NCBI GenBank assembly: GCA_021029095.1 | Contig: JAJOHG010000346.1 | Span: 1 to 27,168 of the forward strand | Direction: 5' to 3' | From: Phellopilus nigrolimitatus | Taxonomy: Eukaryota > Basidiomycota > Agaricomycetes > Hymenochaetales > Hymenochaetaceae | Length of the DNA: 27,168 nt | In this document: in pieces, positions 1 to 9,003 of the stretch | How positions within the stretch are numbered: the stretch's first letter is position 1 | Layout of the letters: each line of letters begins with the position of its first letter | The notes under the pieces: generated by a model | The model's input: only the letters and a program-made list of their open reading frames with translations | Told to the model about the DNA's origin: nothing | Databases searched by the model: none | Made by a program: the position numbers and the translations under genes

Positions 1-43
1 ACATCCACTTTTGCGTACCTGGTCCGTGCGCACATCCAACTCG

Positions 44-51
44 TATAAAAA
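44..51 (+). promoter_or_regulatory. TATA element of the U2 snRNA gene
   Basis: TATAAAAA lies 27 nt upstream of the inferred first base of the U2 snRNA at 71. This is the usual distance for an RNA polymerase II start. No other snRNA promoter element can be recognised because the window begins only 43 nt further upstream. The role is inferred from sequence and spacing. Confidence 0.6.
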
Positions 52-70
52 CCTCTCCCCTTCGTTAGAG

Positions 71-258
71 ATCCTTACCACTCTGGCCTTTTGGCTTAGA
101 TCAAGTGTAGTATCTGTTCTTAATAGTTTAACCACTATTATGAGGGCACCGCCCTCATTCTTGGTTATCTAATTTTTGCCGCCCTTGACCACTCGAGCTC
201 TGCTTGCAACTCGGGCGGCGCGATGACCTTGCTACTGCACTGCCGGCTTGTGTTGTCG
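71..258 (+). ncRNA. U2: U2 spliceosomal snRNA
   Basis: U2 RNA pairs with the intron branch site in the spliceosome. The 5' part is nearly identical to U2 of other eukaryotes: GGCCTTTTGGCTTAGATCAA followed by GTGTAGTATCTGTTCTTA, with the branch-site recognition sequence GTAGTA at 107-112. Stem IIa is TAATAGT (121-127) with ACTATTA (134-140). Stem IIb is GAGGGC (142-147) with GCCCTC (151-156). The Sm site AATTTTTG is at 171-178. Stem III is GCCGCCC (178-184) with GGGCGGC (213-219). Stem IV is GATGAC (222-227) closed by GTTGTC (252-257). Its loop TACTGCACTGCC (233-244) resembles the U2B'' binding loop of known U2. The span of about 187 nt equals the usual U2 length. The 3' end is set by the last paired base and may be off by a few nucleotides. 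Short reading frames through this region on both strands are incidental. Confidence 0.95.
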
Positions 259-665
259 GGGGATCTCTTGTCTCTTCTTCGCTACAGCACCTGCTTTCCA
301 CTTTTTTCAGTGGAGGATGGTCTGGAGCGAATGGATTCGAGCATCTTGGATTGTGTAGATTAGATATCACTAGGAGATCAAATTTGTAATATTGATGCAA
401 CTTGCAATAAGAAAGGTGGTTGGAGAAAAACAAAAACCTAGTTCAGAAAACACAGTACATTCGAACTTAGAAAGGTGTGGCCGATGTCGACCAAAGCTCC
501 AGATAGCAAAAGCAAATCTCATTTGTGGTTCATTTTACAGCACGAAGTCGATGTAGCAAATGGTAGACCATCCAGCCTCCATTTTATAACGATACCCAAG
601 TACATGTACATACATTGGCACGTACATTCATATTTCTCAATCCATCCTTGAAGCTCGGTTCTCAA
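259..665. other. Spacer between U2 snRNA and RIB1
   Basis: This stretch holds the 3' flank of U2 and, on the other strand, the presumed 3' untranslated region of RIB1. It is A/T-richer than the flanking genes. I see no conserved reading frame, tRNA or repeat in it. Confidence 0.5.
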
Positions 666-2318
666 TTAGAAATCATGCACGGTCTCAGAAGAGGGTAATG
701 ACAGCATATGCCCCATCCTAAGAACCTTCGTGCGCAGATATTTCTCGAGCTCCGGCCCACGCGCCGCACTCGCGCCGATCAGCGTCGCACCTGCCGAGCG
801 CAGGCGCGCCGCCGCGTCGTCGTCGTCGTCGGACTGCAACGCGCGAATATCCATGTCGTCCTTCCCTACGGCTATGACGCCCTCTGCCTGACACTGCCAC
901 GTGCGCGGGACCATGGACACGCGCTCCGCGACGCGCACACCTGCATCCGCCAGCTTCTCCACCTTGTCAGGGTTGTTCGTCAACAGTCGGACGCTCTCGG
1001 CCTCTTCAACTCCTTCCCCAGCGCCGACGCCAAGCCCGAGGTCGTGCAATATAGCCGCCGATATCTCGTACCCACGCTCGTCCGCTCCATGACCGAGGAG
1101 TAAATTCGCTTGGACAGTATCGTGACCCAGGTCCTGCAGGTTGTATGCGCGCAGTTTGGAGAGCAGCCCGATACCGCGGCCTTCCTGACGCATGTAAATC
1201 ACCGCGCCGCGCCCCGGGATGGTCATCGGGGCACCAGTGTCTGGATGCGTGAACGTGATGGGCTGCGCGATGCGTCTGAGCGCTTCATCTAGCTGCTCGC
1301 CGCAGTCGCAGCGCATGCTACCGATCGTCTCTCCCGTGAAGCATTCGCTGTGGATGCGCACGAGTGGGGCGGGGATAGCTACATCCGAAAGCTTTGTCTC
1401 CGCGTCAAATGGCGTCGAGGTTTTGTAACCTGCCTCACTCAACCGTCCGACATAAGCGCCGCGAGTGACGCGTTCCATCGGTGTCTCGTCATCGTGCCAG
1501 ACAGCATCCAAAGACTTGCTGCGAATGAACACTGCATGTGGGCGGACTGCTTCCTCGGCATCGAGCTGCGCTGGATCGACGACGATGGCAAGGTGCTCCT
1601 TGTTGTCGAGGTCGTTGTGGTATAAATGCAGGAAAACCTCGCCGTGCGGCGTTGGCACGCGCGTACGCACCATGCACTTCACGCCGACGTCGCCAACTGT
1701 CTTGGCCCATGCACTCGCAGGAGTCGGGGTAGCGGCGATACCGTCCTCAACTCCGATTAAGTCCGATAAATCTGAGGACGGGGACGATAGCTCAGACGAC
1801 GTGGAATCGGTTCGCGAAATGGTCAATGGTGATAGGGACAGCTTGTATGCGGCATTTCCTTCGTCGTCAGCGGGTTTGAGGACCGGCGAGACAGATGGCG
1901 AACGGGAGGAATCCTCACTTCCAGATTCCGCATACAGACCGAGATGGGCACTTCGCGGAGCCTGTCTGCTCACGAATTTCATCCCATCAGACCAGTCCCA
2001 TGAAAATGCCTCTGCATCTTCTGCACTTGGGAAGAAAGAGTGGTGGTAGTGGTGCCGTGTGACGTGAGGGCCAGAGCAAATAGCTGCAGCCAAGAGTAGC
2101 GGGTCAAATGCATCGTCCTTTCGCCCAACTCCTTTGGCCTTCTCGTCACGTTCGTTGCCACTTTGGATCTCGCCGACAACATCCCCAGTAGACAGTCCCC
2201 CGACAGCGGGAGATACACTGAGACCGTTGGGCGGAGAGAGGTCGAGAGTAACCTCGACGTCATCGTCGGTGAAAGGTTCGGGCGGGGTGCGCGGAGCCGG
2301 GGTGGAAGGTGAGGACAT
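666..2318 (-). CDS. RIB1: GTP cyclohydrolase II (riboflavin biosynthesis)
   Basis: The single-exon product of 550 residues opens GTP to the diaminopyrimidine that starts riboflavin and FAD synthesis. The catalytic domain spans roughly residues 205-540. The zinc ligands are Cys326, Cys337 and Cys339 in the block [20 protein letters not shown]. The family signatures [12 protein letters not shown] (from about 375) and [20 protein letters not shown] (from about 397) are present, followed by LLTNNP. Yeast Rib1 is about 345 residues, so this protein carries some 200 extra N-terminal residues. They are rich in Ser, Pro and acidic residues, contain many SP/TP motifs, and look disordered. A run of five Asp sits near residue 497. 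The ATG at 2318-2316 is the first in the frame. The gene is isolated: the next coding gene upstream starts 2.2 kb away on the other strand. The catalytic assignment is very secure; the role of the extension is unknown. Confidence 0.97.
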   Translation of the reverse strand: MSSPSTPAPRTPPEPFTDDDVEVTLDLSPPNGLSVSPAVGGLSTGDVVGEIQSGNERDEKAKGVGRKDDAFDPLLLAAAICSGPHVTRHHYHHSFFPSAEDAEAFSWDWSDGMKFVSRQAPRSAHLGLYAESGSEDSSRSPSVSPVLKPADDEGNAAYKLSLSPLTISRTDSTSSELSSPSSDLSDLIGVEDGIAATPTPASAWAKTVGDVGVKCMVRTRVPTPHGEVFLHLYHNDLDNKEHLAIVVDPAQLDAEEAVRPHAVFIRSKSLDAVWHDDETPMERVTRGAYVGRLSEAGYKTSTPFDAETKLSDVAIPAPLVRIHSECFTGETIGSMRCDCGEQLDEALRRIAQPITFTHPDTGAPMTIPGRGAVIYMRQEGRGIGLLSKLRAYNLQDLGHDTVQANLLLGHGADERGYEISAAILHDLGLGVGAGEGVEEAESVRLLTNNPDKVEKLADAGVRVAERVSMVPRTWQCQAEGVIAVGKDDMDIRALQSDDDDDAAARLRSAGATLIGASAARGPELEKYLRTKVLRMGHMLSLPSSETVHDF

Positions 2319-4541
2319 CGCTGGTCAGACAGCAGCACAGCGATGTGCTCGGCGTTGTTAGAGAGGAGAGGGAAAGCTTGCGGTCACCCGCGACTTATGA
2401 ACTCGACCAGATGATGAAGACAGTTGCTGAGAAAGGCGGTAAGTACATGTAAGTCATCCCGGCAGCGCGGGAACCTTTTGTCAAATTTGGCACGGCACTC
2501 CGAATCTTTTTCCTGCAGATACTGAAACAGACTTTTCCTCCGCTTCTATACATACCACTGCTTGTTTTTATTCTTATCCTTGCTACTGCGAACTAATGGA
2601 AACTCTTTCCCCGTTTCCTGTATGCTGCAGTTAGGTGTCGTGGCACCTCGGCAATCCAAGTCGGCGCGGCCCGAGAATCACAAGCCCGCAATAGTCAGAT
2701 GTGGCTTCAACTCGACTTCAAAGTTTAACCAATGGTCCGCGGCCGTCGTCTTATGTTTGAGGATTTGTATACTGCGGAGAAAACTTGCCATTTTACGACC
2801 AAACCGTGTTACGCCACTGTTTCCCGTCTCTCTAAGCTCTTACTTAAGCTACCAATGTGAGTCAGACCCTCAGTCGGCCGTCGCTGAGTCGATAAACAGC
2901 GATCACGCGTCAGTCACGTGTGAGAGGACAAGCGGGGAAGTGGAATATCACAGTCATTGAGTCAAACACGTTTCGCGACAAGCGTTCATGCATCGCGTTG
3001 CTTAGCCATCTTCCGTGGTAGCCTGCGAAAAGGAAAACAGACCCCCACCGTGGCATTCATCATTTGAGTGCCGGTATACTGCTATAAGGTGAGCGGTGAT
3101 TGCACCGATAGGCAGTGCAGAATTGTTATGATGTCTCGCAGGCTCATCAAAAGCGTCTCAGAAAAAAGCCTTCAGACACGCATCAGTTCCTTTTGGTGTG
3201 AGTAAAAACCGCTGGGTTAGACGCCCAGCGTTACTATTCACCTGCTTTCCGTACGGTGCCGCGAACAGGAACGACTCTTATTGGCAGATATTTATGCCTG
3301 GTTTTCATTCACCATGTTACTGGCTGGTTTTTCGAGCATGTGCAACACTGTCGCATATCGGAGACATCTGCCGACCCTTGGCTTGGGACTGAATCGCTTG
3401 TTTCAAGCCAGTTGCTATGGACTGCATGACTTCTTCTAGGTGTCTATTTTTAAGCTTCAGCACCTTCAAGAGATCCAGATACATTGCACTCAGACATGCG
3501 AAGTTATACCCGCCTCCGGATTTTCTCTGTTTGAAAGTCGGATGCGGGCGACTGCCTGTTTCCCGCATTGGCAGATGCATGAAGTAAGTTCCCGCTCTGA
3601 ATGATCCAAGATCTTCTATCATGATGACTATTCAGTCTTCAACTTCTAAACCTCCTCGAGGTGAAGGCTGATTTCCCACCCATTGAATGCAAGAAGTCGC
3701 CTCGGAACCTAGAATAGTTATCGACACTGTCTCCACTGCCTCGTACTCCCAGACGAACGGTACTTGCTTTCCTTTATTAATCCATTGGCCAACTCATCGT
3801 TCCCGGTGCTATTAGTCCTTGTGCTTGGCGAGGTTCTTGCCGCAAATAATGTGTGGCCTTTACTTAGTACTCGTTGACATCCGGAGTTGCTTTACTCGTC
3901 TGTGCTCTCGCTGGCCGAATATCATTATATGACCAATATATGTATCATAACTTATTTATCATAATTTCTATAGGAGAGCCTAAACACGCTCGAACAGAGG
4001 GGCCGGTTATTTTCTCTATGTGCGCCAGATTGGCGCGCATGTACGCAAGAGCGTGGACCACTGCGACACGATCAAAACCATTGGTATGCCGCGGAGATCT
4101 GCCGCATTCCTAGCGCTGTGCAAGTTTGGAGTAAAAAGTATGTCTTATAGGAGCTACATCTCGAGATTATAACTTATATGGAGGTATTCGGAACAGTGAT
4201 TTGTTTTTAGCCCGCTACACAGCATTATCTCCAGGTGAAGATGCATACTGAGCGGAGGAGAGCAGAAGGGCAGAAGGACGAGGTACACGGTCTGAGACGG
4301 TATGCGCAATGCGCATGCGAAATCAGCCGTCTGAATAGAGAAGGAGACTATAATTAGCCTATCGACTAGCTGAACTATATAACCAGCGCCTTGCTTCTGG
4401 CCGCTGCGTCGGCATCCTCCCATCTCCTTTTGCACGCCCTCTTTCTTCAAGGCGCTGCGCAGCGAGACATGCTAAGTCTAGCTCGCGTTCACTCGTCTTT
4501 GCTTGCTTGTCGCACGACTGTCTCGAGGACGTGATAGACGC
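2319..4541. other. Gene-poor interval between RIB1 and the membrane-protein gene
   Basis: This 2.2 kb stretch contains the divergent promoters of RIB1 and of the gene starting at 4542. I find no family-recognisable gene, tRNA or intact transposon in it. The only reading frame that looks at all protein-like is the minus-strand one at 3317-3622, listed separately. The interval could hold a decayed gene or a non-coding transcript, but nothing in the sequence proves either. Confidence 0.4.
3317..3622 (-). other. Orphan open reading frame, possible gene remnant
   Basis: An ATG-started frame of 101 residues lies in the 2.2 kb spacer. Its composition is balanced and protein-like, with a predicted helical stretch (AMYLDLLKVLKLKNRHLEEV) and a basic SGGGYNF segment before it. 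Just upstream on the same strand, about 3640-3780, a second frame without a recognised start codon also reads protein-like (it includes FVWEYEAVETVSITILG) and ends in TGA before the ATG at 3622. Together they could be exons or relics of one gene. I do not recognise the family and see no clear splice sites joining them. It may equally be chance. Confidence 0.25.
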
Positions 4542-5345
4542 ATGCAGCTGCGTGCACTGGCTGTCCTCTGTGTACTTGTGAATTTGCCATGGTAAGTATC
4601 TTCGGTTAGGCGCCTGAGCTGCATGTTCCTGTTATCGCTTTTTTTACCATCTTTGCCTCGCAGTTTGACGACCGCAGGCGATGCGTCCAGTTCGGCTTTG
4701 TATCATGATGTCTTTGCGTCACACGACGGTTTGCCTTCGACGGCGACAGTGACCTCCCCACCCACATTGGTCCACAATTTAGCTGCCGTTGAAAATACAG
4801 GAAGCAGCTCCGGTGCATCGTCGTCAATTGCGTTCACTTCAACACCGTCTCATACGACTAGCGTGCATAAACCGCTCACGAACGGGAGCGCGCATTCACA
4901 GACTGGTGTAGTCGGCCACTCTCATACGATTTCCTTCTCCTTCTCCTTCCACCCCCACACGCACCCCGCACCTACGAGCTCTCCTGCTAGTTCCAGAACG
5001 CCGGATTCCGATCGCACTTCAAATCCGCGCGGACACCAGAGCATCACGGCCATCGTATTCGAGGTTGTAGGCGGGCTTCTGGGCCTGGCGCTCCTCGTTG
5101 GCTGTGGATGTTGTCTTCACAAATACCACCGCACGCCACGCCAGGACCGCATCGCGGCGCTCGTCGACCGGCACATGCTCGAGCGCGAGCTCGCGGAGAT
5201 GGAGGAGGCTCGCCAGGAGCGCCGCGTCTCGCTCGTGTGCCCACCCCCGCCGCCATACCAACGTGCCCCAGATTACGAGGAGACTGTCCATCAGAGTCCG
5301 GCACCAAGCACTCCTATGCTCGCGAACGAACGAAGCGGAGAGTAG
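4542..5345 (+). CDS. Secreted-pathway single-pass membrane protein with cytoplasmic PPPPY motif
   Basis: Exons are 4542-4591 and 4664-5345; the intron starts GTAAGT and ends CAG. The product has 243 residues. Residues 1-21 form a signal peptide (MQLRALAVLCVLVNLPC, likely cleaved after TTA). Residues 22-140 are Ser/Thr-rich with one NGS sequon, as in a glycosylated ectodomain. A membrane segment follows at about 144-164 (ITAIVFEVVGGLLGLALLVG), then Cys-Gly-Cys-Cys at the cytoplasmic face. The tail has an acidic and basic helical stretch (LERELAEMEEARQERR) and a PPPPPY run at about 210-215. PPxY motifs bind the WW domains of Nedd4/Rsp5 ubiquitin ligases, so the protein might be a ligase adaptor or a membrane sensor, but this is inference. 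The layout is common among Agaricomycete proteins of unknown function. A frame starting in the intron at 4623 would lose the signal peptide and is less likely. Confidence 0.8.
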
Positions 5346-5767
5346 ACCGGGTATCGGAATGCGATTTTAGCTGTACTATTTGTATTGGCTTGAAACGCGA
5401 CGCGGTACCTTGTGCCATCGGAGGCAAATTACAACCATACACTTTCCTTCAACATTCTCCCTCACTTTACAGCAGATAAATTGTCTTCGTTCGGACTTTA
5501 TATGTACATTCTTTGGACATTCTTTTTTTATTCCATTCCCTGGTATGTTTATGTGACTACGTAACCTATCTGTTTCCCTGGTTTCAGCACTACATTTCCC
5601 GGTTGTATCATACATGTAGCATGTGCTATCGTATAGAATTGGTTGCCTCGTCCTCCAAAGATCGGACCAAGCCTAAATGTCACAGAAGATCGGCAGGCTG
5701 TGCAATATGTCACACGTCACGTCTCTCGAAGACTCCGTTGTTCGCACTTTCCGCCTCATCTCTCGCG
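5346..5767. other. Spacer between the membrane-protein gene and FMC1
   Basis: This tandem spacer should hold the 3' untranslated region of the upstream gene and the promoter of FMC1. It is T-rich in the middle. No conserved frame, RNA gene or repeat is visible. Confidence 0.4.
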
Positions 5768-6239
5768 ATGAGCGTACAGTATCGAGCAGCGTACAGGTCC
5801 ATTTTGCGCGAGCTCGCGAAGTCGGTGCGTATCAGGCCTTATTCTTCCCTGAAATTTGCTAACAAAGAATGCTTCGCCCCTTCTTTATTCTAGTCCATCG
5901 CTCCCCGTAACACGAGGAGCCGCGACATACCGCAGAGCATACGGGTCGTCTTTGAGGCCCACCGTGCGCAGCCCGGGGCAGACGATGCGAAGCTCGTCAG
6001 AAACATCGGGAATGCGGTGACATTTGTGCGGTCGCAGAAGTTGCATAAGGTATGCTTTTTGAGTTAATCGCTGGCAAAGGGAAGTTTCGATGTGATTTTG
6101 TTATATTCTTTTGCAGGAACTGCTTGATAGATATAATCCTATGCACGACATGACACCGCAGGAGCGCACCAGAGCAACGGCGCGCCGCGTTGGGCTGGAC
6201 ATGCCGATAGAGGGGAAGCCGGAGGAGGATGACAAATAA
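5768..6239 (+). CDS. FMC1: FMC1-like mitochondrial ATP synthase assembly factor (LYR-like)
   Basis: Exons are 5768-5824, 5894-6049 and 6117-6239; both introns are phase 0. The product is 111 residues, matching the small size of the FMC1 family. The N-terminal YRAAYRSILRELAK is the LYR-type first helix. The middle has IRVVFEAHR, close to the FRAHR block of human FMC1. The C-terminus TARRVGLDMP aligns with the VGLKLP ending of that family. Before it stands ELLDRYNPMHDMTPQERTRA, a stretch I expect from fungal members. FMC1 acts in the mitochondrial matrix with the F1 assembly factor ATP12, especially under heat stress in yeast. I saw no separate presequence, as is usual for LYR proteins. The gene converges with the sirtuin gene, with 103 nt between the stop codons. 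The assignment rests on remembered family patterns, not on a search. Confidence 0.82.
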
Positions 6240-6342
6240 TATATACCAGGTCGTTCAATCTATACTCATCTATCCTCGTCATTTTCCGGTTGTCGTGCTT
6301 TCTTGTTTGCCTGGCTCTCGACAACATGCCAGCGTATTCGAA

Positions 6343-7397
6343 TCACGACTTCTGCAGACCCAGCGCCTCTGGCAGCGTACTCTCGCATGGGCCCAAGAAT
6401 AGGAAATCGGCCGCCTTGTCGCCGCTGCTTCGCTCGAGATTGAACACAGCGACTTTGCCGCCCTGCCGTTGAACCTGCAACGCATATCCAGCTGCCGGGT
6501 ATACCTGCTCTGTTATCAGCGATGTCGCCCTTCCGTGGGGAAGAAGTGTACACACTGTTGAAGACGTCCCGACGACCAGACATAAATCCGCCCTCTGAAC
6601 CAGCTCGTCGATTATCTCGAGATGACAGGGTTCCTCACCAAACCAGACTATCCCCGGACGTGCTAGCGCTCCGCACTTCCGGCAGCGCGGGAGATCCTTC
6701 TCCGCGATGAGTGGTTCGACGACGCCAGCGTCCACCAGCGCCTCCGTCCCTGCCAGCGCGGCGCAGATCGGCGACGCGTCGTCCCATTCGACGTGCCCGC
6801 AGTCCGCTGCGGAGCAGCGCACGTCGAAGAGGCGCCCATGCATCTCAAGCATATGCGGGTGGTGCGGGGAGGTTAGCGGGCGGTCTGCAGGCGATATGCG
6901 CGAGAGTGCCGCGTCGAGCGCACGGTGGCTGAGCCCGTCGACGTTCTGCGTGATAAGTGTAAATTTTGAGCCTGGCGCGAGTATGTTTCGGAAGGCCGGG
7001 ATCGAGAGTTGCGCAAGGGCGTAGTGCGCGGCGTTTGGGGAGGCGGCGCGGGCTCTGGATAGATGCGTGTGCGTTATGGTACATGTATCATAGCAGATAC
7101 ACATGAGTATGCAGACACGTACGTTTCGCGTCGGTAGTGGTAGAACTGCCAGACGCGGGCAGGATTTTTGCGGAACGCCTCGGGCGTCGCGAGGCTCATA
7201 GCGTCGAATCTCCGCCACATTCCTCCTGCGCCTCTAAAAATCGGGATGCCTGTAGCTCAAATAAGTACTGAGACTGAGCTGAAATTTGAATACACCAGTT
7301 CACCGGAAGCGGCGGATAGACCTGCTCCGGCAATAGCTACGATGTTCTTCGATCCTGCGAGGACTTGCTGGAAAGCTATCATGTCACTTGAAGGCAT
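6343..7397 (-). CDS. SIRT5-type (class III) sirtuin, NAD-dependent protein deacylase
   Basis: Exons on the minus strand are 7397-7304, 7249-7123, 7054-6556 and 6504-6343, giving 293 residues. NAD-binding motifs are [15 protein letters not shown] (24-38) and [11 protein letters not shown] (109-119). The catalytic base is His146 in LEMHG. Zinc is held by Cys154, Cys159, Cys198 and Cys201. FYHYRRE (67-73) carries the Tyr-x-x-Arg pair (Tyr68, Arg71) that in SIRT5 binds succinyl, malonyl or glutaryl lysine, so removal of acidic acyl groups is expected. The third intron must be removed to join GTSST to VYPAAGYA; the frame reads through it, which would insert 17 residues. The start ATG leaves only some 20 residues before the Rossmann motif, so no clear mitochondrial presequence is seen. 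Family and subclass are well supported; location in the cell is inferred. Confidence 0.93.
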
Positions 7398-7861
7398 ACT
7401 CCAAGTATTGTTTGAACTTCTGGGTTGGAGGCTTTAAATTGGGTTGCACCTGCAGACAAACTGTAGATGATGACTATCGCATGTGTGACGTATGTTCATA
7501 CATAGATAGTTAACCGAAATTTACTTGGAGTTTACTCGGAATTTACGCATCTCTGTTTGCTGAGAGTATTTTACATCACCGCACCAGAAGCTAGTAACCC
7601 ACCAGATCCTAATGTCTAAGAGCACCCTCTCCTGCAATAACTAGTTCTTGGCGCAGCTCGGAGGGATGTAACCTCTCGAAGGGCTTCTATAACCTGGTGG
7701 AGGTATGTAATGTGCGTGAAACGTTCACTTCGCGCGCAAAAATGATGCATGAAGGACTAGAAAAAAATAAAGACTGCTTTACTGAAGAAAAAACAGCAGT
7801 AAATGAGATATGGCAAAAAAAGTAAAGCGTACAGACAAAACACACCACTGACAACACGTCT
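7398..7861. other. Spacer upstream of the sirtuin gene
   Basis: This region lies between two minus-strand genes and should contain the sirtuin promoter and the 3' end of the upstream transcript. The part from about 7755 to 7830 is A-rich. I see no conserved frame or RNA gene. Confidence 0.4.
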
Positions 7862-8425
7862 CTACTTTGAGTTGGTGATATCCACTGAACCGCTGCGTCG
7901 ATACTCCTCTACCATTTCCAAGCTCGCTTTCAACGAGTCGTCCACACCGTACATCGCCGCCCTCAGGCGCTGGTTCCGCATTTTGTGTTTTTTCGCTAAC
8001 GCGCTATCGATCTTGCTCAATCGCCCCCCAAACGATGCGTTTTCGTTATCCATCTCATTTTCGGACCGGGCGATCATTTTGGGTTGCGCTTGGCGATGCC
8101 AAATCTCGGTGCTGAGCTCCGCACGATTCAACTGCTTGTCGTCCTTCATACGCTGCTGATGAGCATTGAGCTCAAACTCCTTGTCGATATAGTCGGAGAG
8201 GTTATCGAGCGTGACGAACTTCTCCGTGGAGTGGTAGAGAGAGATGAGCTGCCGCTTCCGCTCGTCGGTCAGGTAGCCCTGGCGTGAAGACTCGGGTGGT
8301 GCGGGTGTGCTCTCTTCAGAGCTCGGGGTGGGGGCGGTGTTGGAGAAATGCAACTGAGAAGAAACAGACCGCCTAAGAGGTTTAGTTACTGGACGGGAAG
8401 CCCTTCGTACTGCGCTGGTGAACAT
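7862..8425 (-). CDS. Probable mitochondrial protein of unknown function
   Basis: This is a single-exon frame of 187 residues beginning at a true ATG (8425-8423). The first 30 residues are rich in Arg, Ser and Val with no acidic residues (MFTSAVRRASRPVTKPLRRS), as in a mitochondrial presequence. Residues 35-50 are a Ser/Pro/Glu linker. The remainder is strongly helical and charged: LTDERKRQLISLYHSTEKF, then LDNLSDYIDKEFE, and two basic helices to the C-terminus. No transmembrane segment or enzyme motif is visible. It could be a mitoribosomal or respiratory assembly protein, but I cannot name the family. The coding status is supported by length, composition and the targeting-like start. It shares an upstream region of 578 bp with the divergent CDT1 gene. 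Confidence 0.7.
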   Translation of the reverse strand: MFTSAVRRASRPVTKPLRRSVSSQLHFSNTAPTPSSEESTPAPPESSRQGYLTDERKRQLISLYHSTEKFVTLDNLSDYIDKEFELNAHQQRMKDDKQLNRAELSTEIWHRQAQPKMIARSENEMDNENASFGGRLSKIDSALAKKHKMRNQRLRAAMYGVDDSLKASLEMVEEYRRSGSVDITNSK

Positions 8426-9003
8426 GGTGTCGAGGTGGACAAAACAATCCAGTCAGAACCGTAAAGGATCGAAACCTGCAGTCCATATATAGTTGTGCCT
8501 TCTCACGACTTAGACACAAAAACCTCGCTGTGGCTGCCAAAGGCTCCATAAGCAGATGACAGGACCTTGAATACAATGCGATCCCTCAGACATAGTTGCG
8601 TTCATACGCCATGCCATCGAAGTTGTGCATACTTCAAATCATCGGAACCTTGAAGGAAGGTCTGGGATATTGACCGTGACAATCTAAATTAGACTTCACG
8701 TTATACTTCATCCTGAATAAGAACTACCAGGCGATGAGCACTGTGGTTGACAATATGTATTAGCAAGTATGCAGCAAATTGAAGAAGGACTCGGAGTAGT
8801 CATATACGATTCAAATTGTTCAGCCGGCTGTTTAGGGCCGGTCGTTTCGTGTTATCGCGTCTAGTTATGGCCACAGTCCTCAGTCTCCGACCATCATCCG
8901 CGAAACCATTCACTCTAATATTGCATCAGTGCCTCTCCTCCACTGATAATTCACCTCACGCCCAGCGACATCATACCGTAACAATCACTTGAACGAGCCT
9001 ATC
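8426..9003. promoter_or_regulatory. Divergent promoter region of the mitochondrial-protein gene and CDT1
   Basis: Both flanking genes start away from this interval. A CGCGT core, the centre of the MCB element used by G1/S MBF factors, occurs at 8856-8860, about 145 bp before the CDT1 start. G1/S control would fit a licensing factor, but one short match is weak evidence. No conserved frame or RNA gene is seen here. Confidence 0.35.

Noticed and set aside
155..433. Short frames on both strands over the left edge
   Set aside because: They overlap the U2 snRNA and its flank and show no protein family feature.
2562..2960. 132-residue plus-strand frame upstream of RIB1
   Set aside because: It has irregular composition, no recognisable domain and no partner exons, and is probably chance.
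4154..4450. 98-residue minus-strand frame before the membrane-protein gene
   Set aside because: There is no domain or conserved feature, and it covers the expected promoter of the gene at 4542.
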